Assembly (NCBI RefSeq): GCF_011761495.1
Contig: NZ_JAASRU010000009.1
Coordinates: forward strand, 1-64,000
Direction: 5' to 3'
Origin: Alkalibacillus almallahensis
Lineage (GTDB): Bacteria; Bacillota; Bacilli; Bacillales; Alkalibacillaceae
Length of the DNA: 64,000 bases
Shown: one piece after another, positions 46,369 to 54,278 of the stretch
How positions within the stretch are numbered: position 1 is the first letter of the stretch
How the letters are laid out: every line of letters begins with the position of its first letter
Position numbers and translations under genes: made by a program
The notes under the pieces: generated by a model
Seen by the model: the letters and a program-made list of their open reading frames with translations, nothing else
The model's database searches: none
What the model was told of the DNA's origin: nothing

Positions 46369-46397
46369 TAACCTAATTTAGGTTGTCAGCTTTTTTT
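46363..46397 (+). terminator. Intrinsic terminator after gltB
   Basis: AGCTGATAACCT pairs with AGGTTGTCAGCT around AATTT, followed by seven T. The stem contains the gltB stop codon. Confidence 0.9.
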
Positions 46398-46566
46398 ATA
46401 AGTTACATTATAGATGATATCTCAATGTGATTGAGCAGAGGGAGTGTTAATCATTCAACACCTGACCTAAATGGTACGACTTGTTCGGTATTTGTGCTAA
46501 ACTCAATTTGACAAGGGTATTATAATGATGAACATAGAAGGATAGTAATAAACGGAGGTGGAAAGC

Positions 46567-47358
46567 ATGATAGACCAGCAGATTGGCTTTATTGGAAGTG
46601 GCAAGATGGCGCAATCGATTATGAACGGCATGATTCAGTATGGTGGAATCGCGCCCGAGCAAATACATGCGTCTGCAGTCACAGAAGAAACAATCGATCA
46701 TGTGAAGGAAAAGTACCAAGTTGACATTAGTAATGATAACCGCCGTGTGGCGAGTGAGAGCGATATTTTATTCTTAGCAGTGAAGCCACATGTATATCCA
46801 CATGTTATTGAAGAAATTCGTAAAGATATTAATCGGAATACCATTATTGTAACGATTGCGGTTGGTGTGCGGATGAAAGATATTGAACTGGCTTTTGGGA
46901 AGGAAACGAAAATTATACGTTCGATGCCAAATACGCCATCCCTCGTTGGTGAAGGCATGACTGTGTTTTGTGCAAATGAGCATGTGCTAGATGATGAAAT
47001 TCAGTTGATTCATGATTTATTTTCACTATACGGTCGCTCAGATCAAGTAGAGGAAAAGATGATGGATGCCATTCCGGCGATTAGCGGTTCTTCGCCAGCT
47101 TATGGTTATATGTTTATCGAAGCATTAGCTGACGGCGCGGTCAAACAGGGCATTCCGCGTGAGGAAGCTTATCAATATGCGGCACAAGCCTTGTTAGGGG
47201 CCGCTAAGATGGTGCTTGATACAGATAAACATCCTGGTGAATTAAAGGATCAAGTCTGTACACCAGGTGGAACAACGATTAAAGCTGTAGACGCTCTCGA
47301 ACAAAATGGCTTTCGAGCTGCAATTATACAAGCGATGGATAAATGTTCAGGGAAATAA
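46567..47358 (+). CDS. proC: Pyrroline-5-carboxylate reductase
   Basis: The 263-residue enzyme has the NADPH motif IGFIGSGKMAQSIMNGM, AVKPHVYP, SMPNTPSLVGEGMT, GSSPAYGYMFIEALAD and the family signature CTPGGTTI near the C-terminus. It makes proline, a common compatible solute in halophilic Bacillaceae and also an anabolic product. ATG 46567 follows ACGGAGGTGG. It is a single-gene unit with its own terminator. proA and proB are not in the window. It is a normal-length ProC/ProI/ProG type; which paralogue cannot be decided. Confidence 0.94.
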   Translation: MIDQQIGFIGSGKMAQSIMNGMIQYGGIAPEQIHASAVTEETIDHVKEKYQVDISNDNRRVASESDILFLAVKPHVYPHVIEEIRKDINRNTIIVTIAVGVRMKDIELAFGKETKIIRSMPNTPSLVGEGMTVFCANEHVLDDEIQLIHDLFSLYGRSDQVEEKMMDAIPAISGSSPAYGYMFIEALADGAVKQGIPREEAYQYAAQALLGAAKMVLDTDKHPGELKDQVCTPGGTTIKAVDALEQNGFRAAIIQAMDKCSGK

Positions 47359-47387
47359 GGCTTGCCCGAGTGGCAGGCTTTTTTTTA
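47358..47387 (+). terminator. Intrinsic terminator after proC
   Basis: GCTTGCC/GGCAGGC stem (one G-T pair) followed by eight T. Confidence 0.9.
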
Positions 47388-47390
47388 CGC

Positions 47391-47420
47391 AAAAAAGCCG
47401 ACAACTATATGTCGGCTTTT
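47391..47420 (-). terminator. Intrinsic terminator after the sortase gene
   Basis: AAAAGCCGACA/TGTCGGCTTTT stem, loop ACTATA, with six T on the minus strand. It immediately follows the sortase stop. Confidence 0.9.
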
Positions 47421-47423
47421 GAA

Positions 47424-48068
47424 TTATTTGAGGGTTGTATAGACGACTAAGCGTTCTTCATGTTCTTCGATCGATTGATTGTATAAACCTGTACAAGTGA
47501 CGAGATTGAGACTTCTTTCATTAGTTGGTCCGAAGACTTGTCTTAGTGGCGCCTTATCTTTCGGGTAAGATTTTAGTTGATCGACGACAAAGGTCAATGA
47601 TTCACCTTTTTTATCCGTAATGATAATCTCATCGCCAGGATTCAGGTCTTCCAAGTCGAAAAATACGGCAGGACCTGTGTAGTCATCAACGTGGCCAGCT
47701 AACACAGCGTTCCCTGTTGATCCTGGTTGGCTTCCTGGTTCAAACCAAGCGACATCTTCGCCATTGTCAGGGACAATCATTTCATTATTGTCATCAAGCC
47801 CTGTTGCGTTAATAGAAGCATCGACGCCGATTGCAGGAATTTCGATGTGTGTAGGCGTAATCGGTTCGGGATAAACTTGCTTGTTTTCTTCGTTAATAGC
47901 TTCGGTTTGATCGAACGATGTGAGCTGTTTATGGAACGTGAGATCGTCAGCAGGTTTCACATAAGGTGTTGAATTAGTGGCGCTTTCATCCATAGAAGCA
48001 AAGATGAAAGTGGATCCCCCTGAAATCAGGAGGATCGCTAAGATAAATAAGATTCTGTTCGTTTTCAT
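47424..48068 (-). CDS. Class D-type sortase
   Basis: The 214-residue protein has an N-terminal membrane anchor (about residues 5-25) and a sortase domain from about residue 80. The catalytic triad is visible: His in NAVLAGHVDD, Cys in LNLVTCTG (about residue 192) and Arg in EERLVVY. It would cleave a PxTG-type signal and join the protein to the cell wall. It lies 3 bp downstream of the DUF4397 gene whose product ends in such a signal, so enzyme and substrate share an operon. The single-substrate class D/E form fits the small size. Confidence 0.88.
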   Translation of the reverse strand: MKTNRILFILAILLISGGSTFIFASMDESATNSTPYVKPADDLTFHKQLTSFDQTEAINEENKQVYPEPITPTHIEIPAIGVDASINATGLDDNNEMIVPDNGEDVAWFEPGSQPGSTGNAVLAGHVDDYTGPAVFFDLEDLNPGDEIIITDKKGESLTFVVDQLKSYPKDKAPLRQVFGPTNERSLNLVTCTGLYNQSIEEHEERLVVYTTLK

Positions 48069-48071
48069 CGT

Positions 48072-48887
48072 TTACGCCTGGTAAGAATTCTTACGATTGA
48101 TCGCGATGCCTGCTACAACAATCCCTGCTAGAACAGTACCTAGGCCGATCATGAACATGTTATTCATGTCAGATTGAGCGCCACCCATACCAGTTTGTGG
48201 CATTTCACTTGGCATCATCGTGTAGTCCGTTAAGACCCACGCTTCTAAACTGTCTGCTGTATTCACTGCGAAGACACTATAAACAGTGTTTTCTTCTAGT
48301 GTTGTACCAGACAGGTCAAGTACCTGTGTTCCATCTTCTGTACGAACTTCAAGGTCATAAGTGCCAGCTTCAAGCTCTTGGTAATCGGTAATTGCAGGGA
48401 AAGAAGCGCCACTGAATAACGCATCACCGTCTATTACACCCACATCAACCATTGGTGCATCTGGTGATAAGTGGCCTACGCGCACTTTACTCATCCCTTC
48501 TGACACGCTCATTGAATCACTTGCTACCTTTAAGCTCAAGTTATCTAACATACCGACAGCAGCGACTGTGTAAGCTTCGCCAGCTTCAATCGTTAAGGTT
48601 TGAGAAATAACCGGGTCACCTTCGCCGTTTGCTTCAGCTGGGTAAATCGCAACATCATGTTCTCCAGCTGGTAAGTTCATATAATCAGTAGCGTCTTTAA
48701 AAGCTGCACCTTCTACTGTTGCTTCTCCATTTACATAAACATTAACAGCTGGTGCATCTGGTGAAGCGTGTACGATGCGAACCATTGCGTCGCTTGAATC
48801 ATGATTGTCGGCTAGAGCTCCTATCGCAAAGACCGACGACAACATCACAGCAGTTACCAATAAAATAAAAACTTTTTTCAAATTCAT
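48072..48887 (-). CDS. Cell-wall-anchored DUF4397 protein, sortase substrate
   Basis: The 271-residue protein has a signal peptide (to about residue 27) and two DUF4397 repeats (VRIVHASPDAPAVNVYVNG at about 36 and VRVGHLSPDAPMVDVGV at about 135). A C-terminal sorting signal follows: MPQTG near residue 231, a hydrophobic span and the basic tail RKNS. It is the substrate of the adjacent sortase. DUF4397 domains are beta-sandwich surface modules with no proven activity. Start ATG 48887 follows GAGGAGTGG. A promoter lies just upstream. Confidence 0.88.
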   Translation of the reverse strand: MNLKKVFILLVTAVMLSSVFAIGALADNHDSSDAMVRIVHASPDAPAVNVYVNGEATVEGAAFKDATDYMNLPAGEHDVAIYPAEANGEGDPVISQTLTIEAGEAYTVAAVGMLDNLSLKVASDSMSVSEGMSKVRVGHLSPDAPMVDVGVIDGDALFSGASFPAITDYQELEAGTYDLEVRTEDGTQVLDLSGTTLEENTVYSVFAVNTADSLEAWVLTDYTMMPSEMPQTGMGGAQSDMNNMFMIGLGTVLAGIVVAGIAINRKNSYQA

Positions 48888-48901
48888 CCACTCCTCAGTG
48901 T

Positions 48902-48929
48902 ATAGTATTTGTGTAACTTAATTAGACAA
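48902..48929 (-). promoter_or_regulatory. Probable sigma-A promoter of the DUF4397-sortase operon
   Basis: On the minus strand TTGTCT (48929-48924) and TACTAT (48907-48902) are separated by 16 bp. The start codon is about 15 bp downstream of the -10 box, so the leader is short. Confidence 0.5.
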
Positions 48930-49079
48930 TACCCCGATTATATTTTTCGAAACTCGAATGTTGAAAAAATCATAATTTTTTTAATAATTGAGTGTTTATA
49001 TCAATCTTTCATCTCTTTGTTTCTGTAGATTTTGTATCAATTTTGTATAAATAAACTTGTTTTAATTAACTGTTGCAAC

Positions 49080-49100
49080 TGTACTATTCAATGTAGTACA
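49080..49100. promoter_or_regulatory. Operator dyad of the YtrA-type regulator
   Basis: TGTACTA and TAGTACA form perfect 7-bp arms with a 7-bp spacer, lying between a -35-like TTGCAA and a -10-like TACACT upstream of the gntR gene. Position and symmetry suit autoregulation by the GntR protein. Confidence 0.65.
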
Positions 49101-49129
49101 CTTAATACACAGAGAAATGAGGTGATGAT

Positions 49130-49522
49130 GTGCATATTATTTTAAACCCAACTAGTAATCAGCCGATCTATGAACAAATCATATATGAAGTAAAACGCCG
49201 AGTGTTACAGGGAGTTGTGGTTGCAGGTGATCAAGTACCTTCCGTTCGAGAAATGTCATCGCAATTAACGGTCAATCCCAATACAGTGAGTAAAGCGTAT
49301 AAAGAATTAGAGCGTGAGGGAATTTTTGTGACTTATCGAGGTAAAGGAACGTTTATTGCGGAAGATGTATTAGAACTTGTGAAAGAAAAGGAAGTGGGAC
49401 ATTTGAAAGAACAAGCAGAGGCTTTGTTCGTAAAAGCCGTGCAAGCTGGTATGACTAAAGAGGAGCTAAAGCAGTGGATCGAAGAGTTTTTTAAAGAAGA
49501 AGGGAGAGAGTCTGATGATTAA
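49130..49522 (+). CDS. GntR-family regulator, YtrA subfamily
   Basis: The 130-residue protein has an N-terminal winged HTH (PIYEQIIYEVKRRVLQG, VPSVREMSSQLTVNPNTVSK) and only a short dimerising tail, the YtrA layout. GTG 49130 follows TGAGGTGAT. The stop overlaps the ATPase gene by 8 bp, so regulator, ATPase and permease form one operon. YtrA-type repressors usually respond to cell-wall-active antibiotics or related stress; the ligand here is unknown. Confidence 0.88.
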   Translation: MHIILNPTSNQPIYEQIIYEVKRRVLQGVVVAGDQVPSVREMSSQLTVNPNTVSKAYKELEREGIFVTYRGKGTFIAEDVLELVKEKEVGHLKEQAEALFVKAVQAGMTKEELKQWIEEFFKEEGRESDD

Positions 49523-50393
49523 AGTTAATAATGTGACCAAATCGCTTGATCGAACGCGTATATTAGATCAAGTTAATTTCCAAGTCCAACCAGGGACAAT
49601 CACAGGCATTGTTGGTCGTAATGGAGCTGGGAAAACGACATTACTCCGAATGATATCAGGAATTATCCATGCTGATAAAGGTTCAATTTCAGTAGATGGT
49701 AAAAGTGTTTATCGTGAACCAGATATTAAGCAAAACATTGTATTTGTTCCTGATTCGACAGATGCCTTGAAAGCTTATTCTGTCAAAGAAATTGTGAAGT
49801 TTTACAAAACGGTTTATCCATCATTTGATGAAGACTATTATTACCAATTGCTCGATAAATTCAATTTCAAGAAGACAGGTAAAATTAAACAAATGTCGAA
49901 AGGGCAAAAAGCGTTATTTTCTCTAATTCTAGCGTTTGCGACTAATGCGCAGTACATACTGCTAGACGAACCGACAGATGGCTTAGATGTCATTATTAAG
50001 AAGGACATTCTTCAATTTATTGCTGAAGAAGTATCCAAGCAAGATGTCTCAGTCATTATTTCATCTCACCGTCTAGATGAACTTGAGAAAATGGCTGATC
50101 ATATCGTCGTTCTTAAAGATGGAACGGTTGAATCAGAAGTGGAGATGGAAGAGTTAAAGCAACAATATAAGAAAGTACAAGTAGCCTATCATGATGCATT
50201 TCCAAGTGATATTCAAGAACATATGGATGTGTTGAGTCAATCAGGGCGTGTTGGCGTTGTGTTGATTAAAGAAAATGATGAGGAAAATGAAGCGGTATTA
50301 CGACAGTATAATCCGATTTTATTTGAAGAGCTACCACTGACGCTTGAAGACGTGTTCGTGGCGAAATTAGGAGGTGACTTATATGTTTCCTAA
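49515..50393 (+). CDS. ABC exporter ATP-binding protein
   Basis: The 292-residue ATPase has Walker A GRNGAGKTT, the signature MSKGQKALFSLILAFA (a degenerate LSGGQ), Walker B YILLDEPTDGLD and switch His in ISSHRLDELEKM. A C-terminal 70-residue extension ends in the usual LEDVFV motif. It is operonic with the GntR regulator and the membrane protein that follows. This looks like the Ytr/Bcr-type exporter group, acting on a lipid, peptide antibiotic or similar. Overlap with the next gene is 11 bp. Confidence 0.87.
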   Translation: MIKVNNVTKSLDRTRILDQVNFQVQPGTITGIVGRNGAGKTTLLRMISGIIHADKGSISVDGKSVYREPDIKQNIVFVPDSTDALKAYSVKEIVKFYKTVYPSFDEDYYYQLLDKFNFKKTGKIKQMSKGQKALFSLILAFATNAQYILLDEPTDGLDVIIKKDILQFIAEEVSKQDVSVIISSHRLDELEKMADHIVVLKDGTVESEVEMEELKQQYKKVQVAYHDAFPSDIQEHMDVLSQSGRVGVVLIKENDEENEAVLRQYNPILFEELPLTLEDVFVAKLGGDLYVS

Positions 50394-51372
50394 AGCACTA
50401 TGGATGAAAGAGTGGAAGCATAATGTGTTAATTAGTGTAAGTGTACTCATCGTATTTTTATTAAGTTATTTTTTGAATGCCGTGATGAGTTTGGACACAT
50501 GGCGCACAATGGCTGAAGAAAATCCGACTTTTTGGGAGCAAAATAAGGTTAATGAAATAAATGGTTTATTTTCACCAGATGTATTCGGTGTGATAGCTAT
50601 TGGTCTTGTGATCTTGCTTGCTGGCTTCTTAATCGGCTTGGAAAAAAGTACGAAACGTCATGATTTTTCGATGGCATTGCCTTTTTCGCGTCAGCAAATG
50701 TTTGCAACGAAGTACGTATTCGGGATGTTATCCATTGTATTAAGTTTTACCATATCATTTTTGCTAGCGGTATTGGTCATCTCACAATCAGAGTTTAGTT
50801 CCTTATTATCGAATGTTGATTTATGGGAAGTCTTTATCATGCCTTTAGCGGCATACGCGTTTATTTTTGCCTTTTCAATGATGATTGGATCGATCACAGG
50901 TGAAATCAAATCGCAAATTGCCTTAACATTTATTTTCTTGTTCTTACCGCAAGGCTTATTTATGTTAATTAGTCAACTCGTTTATATTCATGGGGGTCAA
51001 TTAAATTCAGGTAATTTTGAACCAGTGGTGACGGACATATTTTGGTTTATGTATTTATCCCCGTATATGTATGATCAATTGTCAGTCTGGACACCGATTG
51101 TAGCTTTAATTATCGCATCGGTAGCTGGTTTGCTATTGTTTATTAAAGCGCCATCAGAATATACAGGTGATTTTATTACGTATCGTTCGTTGCATCCGAT
51201 TTTCTTAGTCGGCATTCCGCTTTGTAGTGTGTTGTTAGGTGGCATGCTTGTTTCATCTATTGCACCTTATAATTCAGGGATGACGATTGCTCTAATCTTA
51301 TATTGGATTGGTGCTGCGATTTTCCTATTCTTTTCATGGAAAATCACGAAACGATTGCTTAATAGAGCTTAA
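50383..51372 (+). CDS. ABC-2 type permease
   Basis: The 329-residue membrane protein has about eight segments. GLEKSTKRHDFSMALPFSRQQMFATKY resembles the ABC-2/ABC-transporter membrane subunit region near residue 90. ATG 50383 follows GGAGGTGAC; GTG 50374 is in frame but less likely. It is the last gene of the GntR-ATPase-permease operon. A strong bidirectional terminator follows at 51381-51412. Confidence 0.82.
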   Translation: MFPKALWMKEWKHNVLISVSVLIVFLLSYFLNAVMSLDTWRTMAEENPTFWEQNKVNEINGLFSPDVFGVIAIGLVILLAGFLIGLEKSTKRHDFSMALPFSRQQMFATKYVFGMLSIVLSFTISFLLAVLVISQSEFSSLLSNVDLWEVFIMPLAAYAFIFAFSMMIGSITGEIKSQIALTFIFLFLPQGLFMLISQLVYIHGGQLNSGNFEPVVTDIFWFMYLSPYMYDQLSVWTPIVALIIASVAGLLLFIKAPSEYTGDFITYRSLHPIFLVGIPLCSVLLGGMLVSSIAPYNSGMTIALILYWIGAAIFLFFSWKITKRLLNRA

Positions 51373-51380
51373 ACATAAAC

Positions 51381-51412
51381 AAGACCCTCTAGCCTGAGCT
51401 AGAGGGTCTTAT
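51381..51412. terminator. Bidirectional intrinsic terminator
   Basis: AAGACCCTCTAG/CTAGAGGGTCTT stem with loop CCTGAG between the convergent ABC permease and AI-2E genes. Confidence 0.85.
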
Positions 51413-52504
51413 TCATTCAAATGAATCTTTATTCCTTAGTTTGATAATCCGGTAGATGTGACTGACGATTACTTTAATAACCGCGTAAGTTGGTACGGCG
51501 ATGATCATCGCTAAGATACCACCAAATCTACCGGCAAACAGCAACAGGAATATAATCGTAATCGGATGGACTTGTAATTTTTTACCCATAACTTGGGGTG
51601 AAATAAGATTACTTTCAATCTGTTGAATGACGACTACTATGATGATGACAAGTAGTGCCTGAAACGGCGATTCGAGTAAACCAACAACCACACCTGGAAG
51701 CGTCCCAATCCATGGGCCGATAAATGGAATGAAGTTCGTTAAAAGCGCTACAACGGCTAAAATTAGCGAGAATCGTAAGTCGATAATCGTGTAACCGATA
51801 TAAACGAGCACACCGACAAAGCAACTAACGATAATTTGCCCTTGAATATAAGAACTAAGGGCTGAATCCATGTCATCTAAAATTTCCACTGCTTCATCTT
51901 TATAACGCTTAGGTAAGAAACCAATGATTCGACGTGGTAGGAGTTCACCATCTTTTAGTAAGTAAAATAAAATGAACGGTACCACAATGATTGTAATTAA
52001 AACGTTCGCAATGAGACCAAGATACTCTGTGATTTGTGAAGCGATCTGCGAAAGAATTTGATCTAAGTTACTTTCTAAATTGTTAAAGAAATTCGTGATC
52101 GCATCTTCTTCAGGTGAAATGCGTGAGAACCAATCGCTTGCTTGTATATTGAGTAACATTTGGTTGGCATCATCAATTAAATCAGGAAGCGAGTTGGCTA
52201 AGTTGTTAAATTGTCGTTCTAATTCTGGAGCGATCAGCATAATCAGCCCTGTCACAATTCCAATACCGGTTAAAAAAACGATTAATACAGACAATGGCCG
52301 CGGTATGTATTTCGATGCGAAATCGACGAGTGGCCGAATTAAATAATAGAGAATACCCGCAATAATAATAGGAATAAATAATGTTTGAAATAAAACAAAA
52401 ATCGGTTCGAAAATGAATCTTACTTTTGTTGATAGGAAGACAATGAGTAAGATTATAATCAGTCCGTATCCGATACGAAACCATTTCCCGTTTGGCATAA
52501 TCAT
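51413..52504 (-). CDS. AI-2E family transporter
   Basis: The 363-residue protein has about eight membrane segments with a soluble central part. Typical family features are LVDFASKYIPRPLSVLIVF near the N-terminus, the GPWIGTLPGVVVGLLESP loop at about residue 270 and the C-terminal HPITIIFLLLFAGRFGG segment. Members include TqsA and sodium/proton antiporters of halophilic Bacillaceae, so salt or pH homeostasis is possible. ATG 52504 and ATG 52498 both lie near a GAAGGTG site. It is a single-gene unit. Confidence 0.87.
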   Translation of the reverse strand: MIMPNGKWFRIGYGLIIILLIVFLSTKVRFIFEPIFVLFQTLFIPIIIAGILYYLIRPLVDFASKYIPRPLSVLIVFLTGIGIVTGLIMLIAPELERQFNNLANSLPDLIDDANQMLLNIQASDWFSRISPEEDAITNFFNNLESNLDQILSQIASQITEYLGLIANVLITIIVVPFILFYLLKDGELLPRRIIGFLPKRYKDEAVEILDDMDSALSSYIQGQIIVSCFVGVLVYIGYTIIDLRFSLILAVVALLTNFIPFIGPWIGTLPGVVVGLLESPFQALLVIIIVVVIQQIESNLISPQVMGKKLQVHPITIIFLLLFAGRFGGILAMIIAVPTYAVIKVIVSHIYRIIKLRNKDSFE

Positions 52505-52690
52505 GTCACCTTCTTTATCACTAATTCATACTATTAACATAGCAATTATTTCCCATTATATCGTAGTTTAAAACAGTTTATAAGATTTTTATATAAAAAT
52601 TTTGTCAAATCGCTTTAATTTTTCTGAAAAATAGTGCATAATTATAATACACAGAATTTTCAAAAATTATTCTGAGTGGGGGTGGTGGCG

Positions 52691-53125
52691 GTGCAATCGG
52701 TAAAAATGTTAAAGCCTTATTATGTCAAACGAGATGAGACTTATTTAAGGATTATTTTAGCGTTTCAGTATTTTTCGATTGAACATCATGGCAAGACTTA
52801 TCATTTTATTCCCTTAGAAGCACGTGAAATTATTATCGATCGACGTAGCGAACAGATTGTCAATACAGATGATCAATTTGTGTTTCAACATGGTAAGGAA
52901 TACATGACGTTACCACTATATCAATTAATGGCATTTGAACAGTTTGAAACATATGTGAACGAGCTCATCAAACGATTAAATTCAGCTGCTTGCGAAGTAT
53001 CGGAAGAAGAGTTATTGGCTGTAATTACAACACTAGAGCATGAAAATTACATGCGATTAATTGATCAAGCCTTAGAAAATCGAGACGAAGAGATGTTTAA
53101 CGCATTAATAAAGTATTATAAGTAA
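52691..53125 (+). CDS. IDEAL-domain protein
   Basis: The 144-residue protein ends in an IDEAL domain (about residues 115-144, NYMRLIDQALENRDEEMFNALI), a short helical module known from Bacillus YpiB-type proteins. The N-terminal 100 residues form a mostly beta region with no match I know. GTG 52691 is chosen because GGGGGTGG lies just before it; GTG 52676 is in frame. Function unknown. It converges on the SinI-like gene with a shared terminator. Confidence 0.7.
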   Translation: MQSVKMLKPYYVKRDETYLRIILAFQYFSIEHHGKTYHFIPLEAREIIIDRRSEQIVNTDDQFVFQHGKEYMTLPLYQLMAFEQFETYVNELIKRLNSAACEVSEEELLAVITTLEHENYMRLIDQALENRDEEMFNALIKYYK

Positions 53126-53126
53126 C

Positions 53127-53160
53127 GAAAAGGGATGGCGAGGTCGCCATCCCATTATTT
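53127..53160. terminator. Bidirectional intrinsic terminator
   Basis: GGGATGGCGA pairs with TCGCCATCCC around two G, with A-rich sequence on the left and T-rich on the right. It serves the IDEAL gene and the SinI-like gene. Confidence 0.85.
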
Positions 53161-53283
53161 TGGTTTATGTTTTAAAAATTGCTGAATGTCTTCTTTTTCA
53201 ATGCCGTGTGCTTTAGCCATTTTGATCAGCTCAATCCATTCTTGATCAAGATAACGTAACGAAGTTGGTGCTGCTTGCCTCAT
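53155..53283 (-). CDS. SinI-like antirepressor
   Basis: The 42-residue protein is mostly one Sin-type dimerisation motif: LDQEWIELIKMAKAHGIEK, then EDIQQFLKHK. This matches the SinI pattern (LDQEWVELM...AKEANISPEEIRKYL) that captures SinR and relieves repression of biofilm genes. ATG 53283 follows GGGGG by 7-8 bases; the longer frame to 53358 runs back through the riboswitch and is rejected. A class I c-di-GMP riboswitch directly precedes the ribosome site. No sinR is in the window, so the partner is elsewhere. Confidence 0.85.
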   Translation of the reverse strand: MRQAAPTSLRYLDQEWIELIKMAKAHGIEKEDIQQFLKHKPK

Positions 53284-53302
53284 TTTCGTTCCCCCATTCA
53301 CA

Positions 53303-53385
53303 TGGTGGCAGCCTTGCAATCCTAGGTTTCCCCGTAGACCAAAAGCTTTGCGTCCCAACTTTTCAGAAGGTTTGCCTTTAGCACG
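53303..53385 (-). ncRNA. Cyclic di-GMP-I (GEMM) riboswitch
   Basis: On the minus strand the conserved segments appear in order: GGCAAACC, a GAAA tetraloop, GGGACGCAAAGC, GGTCTA, AGGATTGCAAGGCTGCC. These are the strongly conserved positions of the GEMM-I aptamer. A -10-like TATACT lies just upstream (53405-53400). The ribosome site of the SinI-like gene begins about 10 bases after the aptamer and no terminator intervenes, so control is probably at translation. Confidence 0.9.
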
Positions 53386-53497
53386 TTCTTGATTTATTAA
53401 GTATAGTTTACCCTCTGATATTTAGACTGGCTACCCCCAATCCATCCAAAAGTTTCAACATGTTTTCTTAGGGTTCGCAGTAATCTGCGTACCTTCA

Positions 53498-54040
53498 TCA
53501 CGATTCACTAAGAAACGCATTCACTTCCTTGTATATGGATGACTTTAGTTTTGATTTACGGTCTTCGTATTCCGATTTTAATTCTTGTGACAGGTGCTGA
53601 CCCGTTTGATCTGATTGGACATTATGCTTTAATTCTTGCATAAGTTCAGTGAATTGTTCGTCAGTTTCTTCTTCAATTTCCCGTGCTTTTCGTTCATATT
53701 TTAAAAGAACTGCTCCTCTTTTGATTGCGTTACTTGTACTTGTAAGATCAGATTCCGCTTGCTGCTCTAATTGGTTGATTTCTTCCCAAACAGATTCTTC
53801 TAGTTGATTGAGTTTGTTTATGTATTCTGTTTTGATTTTGTCAGAAGAGCTAACAGTTGTGACAGGCTTGTGTTCCGAAGCATTTAGAGTACGTTCTGTC
53901 GTTGTAGTGATTGATTGAGGTTCCGGTTCTTCAATTTGTTCTGAGTTATTTAATGAAAAGTTATCAAAAACATGTGTAGTAAGAAGATAAAAAGGGAAGA
54001 TAATGATTGAAAACAAGAGTAAGCCAATCCAGCGCATCAT
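53498..54040 (-). CDS. Membrane-anchored coiled-coil protein of unknown function
   Basis: The 180-residue protein has an N-terminal hydrophobic segment (about residues 4-24, signal anchor) and a Ser/Thr-rich linker. A long charged helical region rich in Glu, Gln and Lys follows at about 70-178 and is likely a coiled coil. I recognise no family. ATG 54040 follows TAGGTGACT. It lies upstream of the riboswitch on the same strand. Its small hairpin (CGCAG/CTGCG, near 53480-53492) has no T-run, so partial read-through into the riboswitch unit is conceivable. The outward-facing helical domain suggests an envelope role. Confidence 0.7.
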   Translation of the reverse strand: MMRWIGLLLFSIIIFPFYLLTTHVFDNFSLNNSEQIEEPEPQSITTTTERTLNASEHKPVTTVSSSDKIKTEYINKLNQLEESVWEEINQLEQQAESDLTSTSNAIKRGAVLLKYERKAREIEEETDEQFTELMQELKHNVQSDQTGQHLSQELKSEYEDRKSKLKSSIYKEVNAFLSES

Positions 54041-54278
54041 GAGTCACCTAACTTTTTTACTTCCATCCTTACCTTTGGTCAATCATTTTATACTTGTGGT
54101 ATTTTGCGTGCATTTTTTGATATTTTGCGACATTTTCAAAAAATAATGCACACAAGTCATTCATACTTGCTCGTACTAGCACAGACAAGGTTATCAGAGA
54201 TTTCCTATTATTCATTTAGTGTGCGACAATGACTTGCGTAATACTTTAACATTCTAATACGAAAAGGAGTTTTTAGTC

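Noticed and set aside
53284-53358. N-terminal extension of the SinI-like ORF
   Set aside because: It is the translated riboswitch; the ribosome site and family length support ATG 53283.
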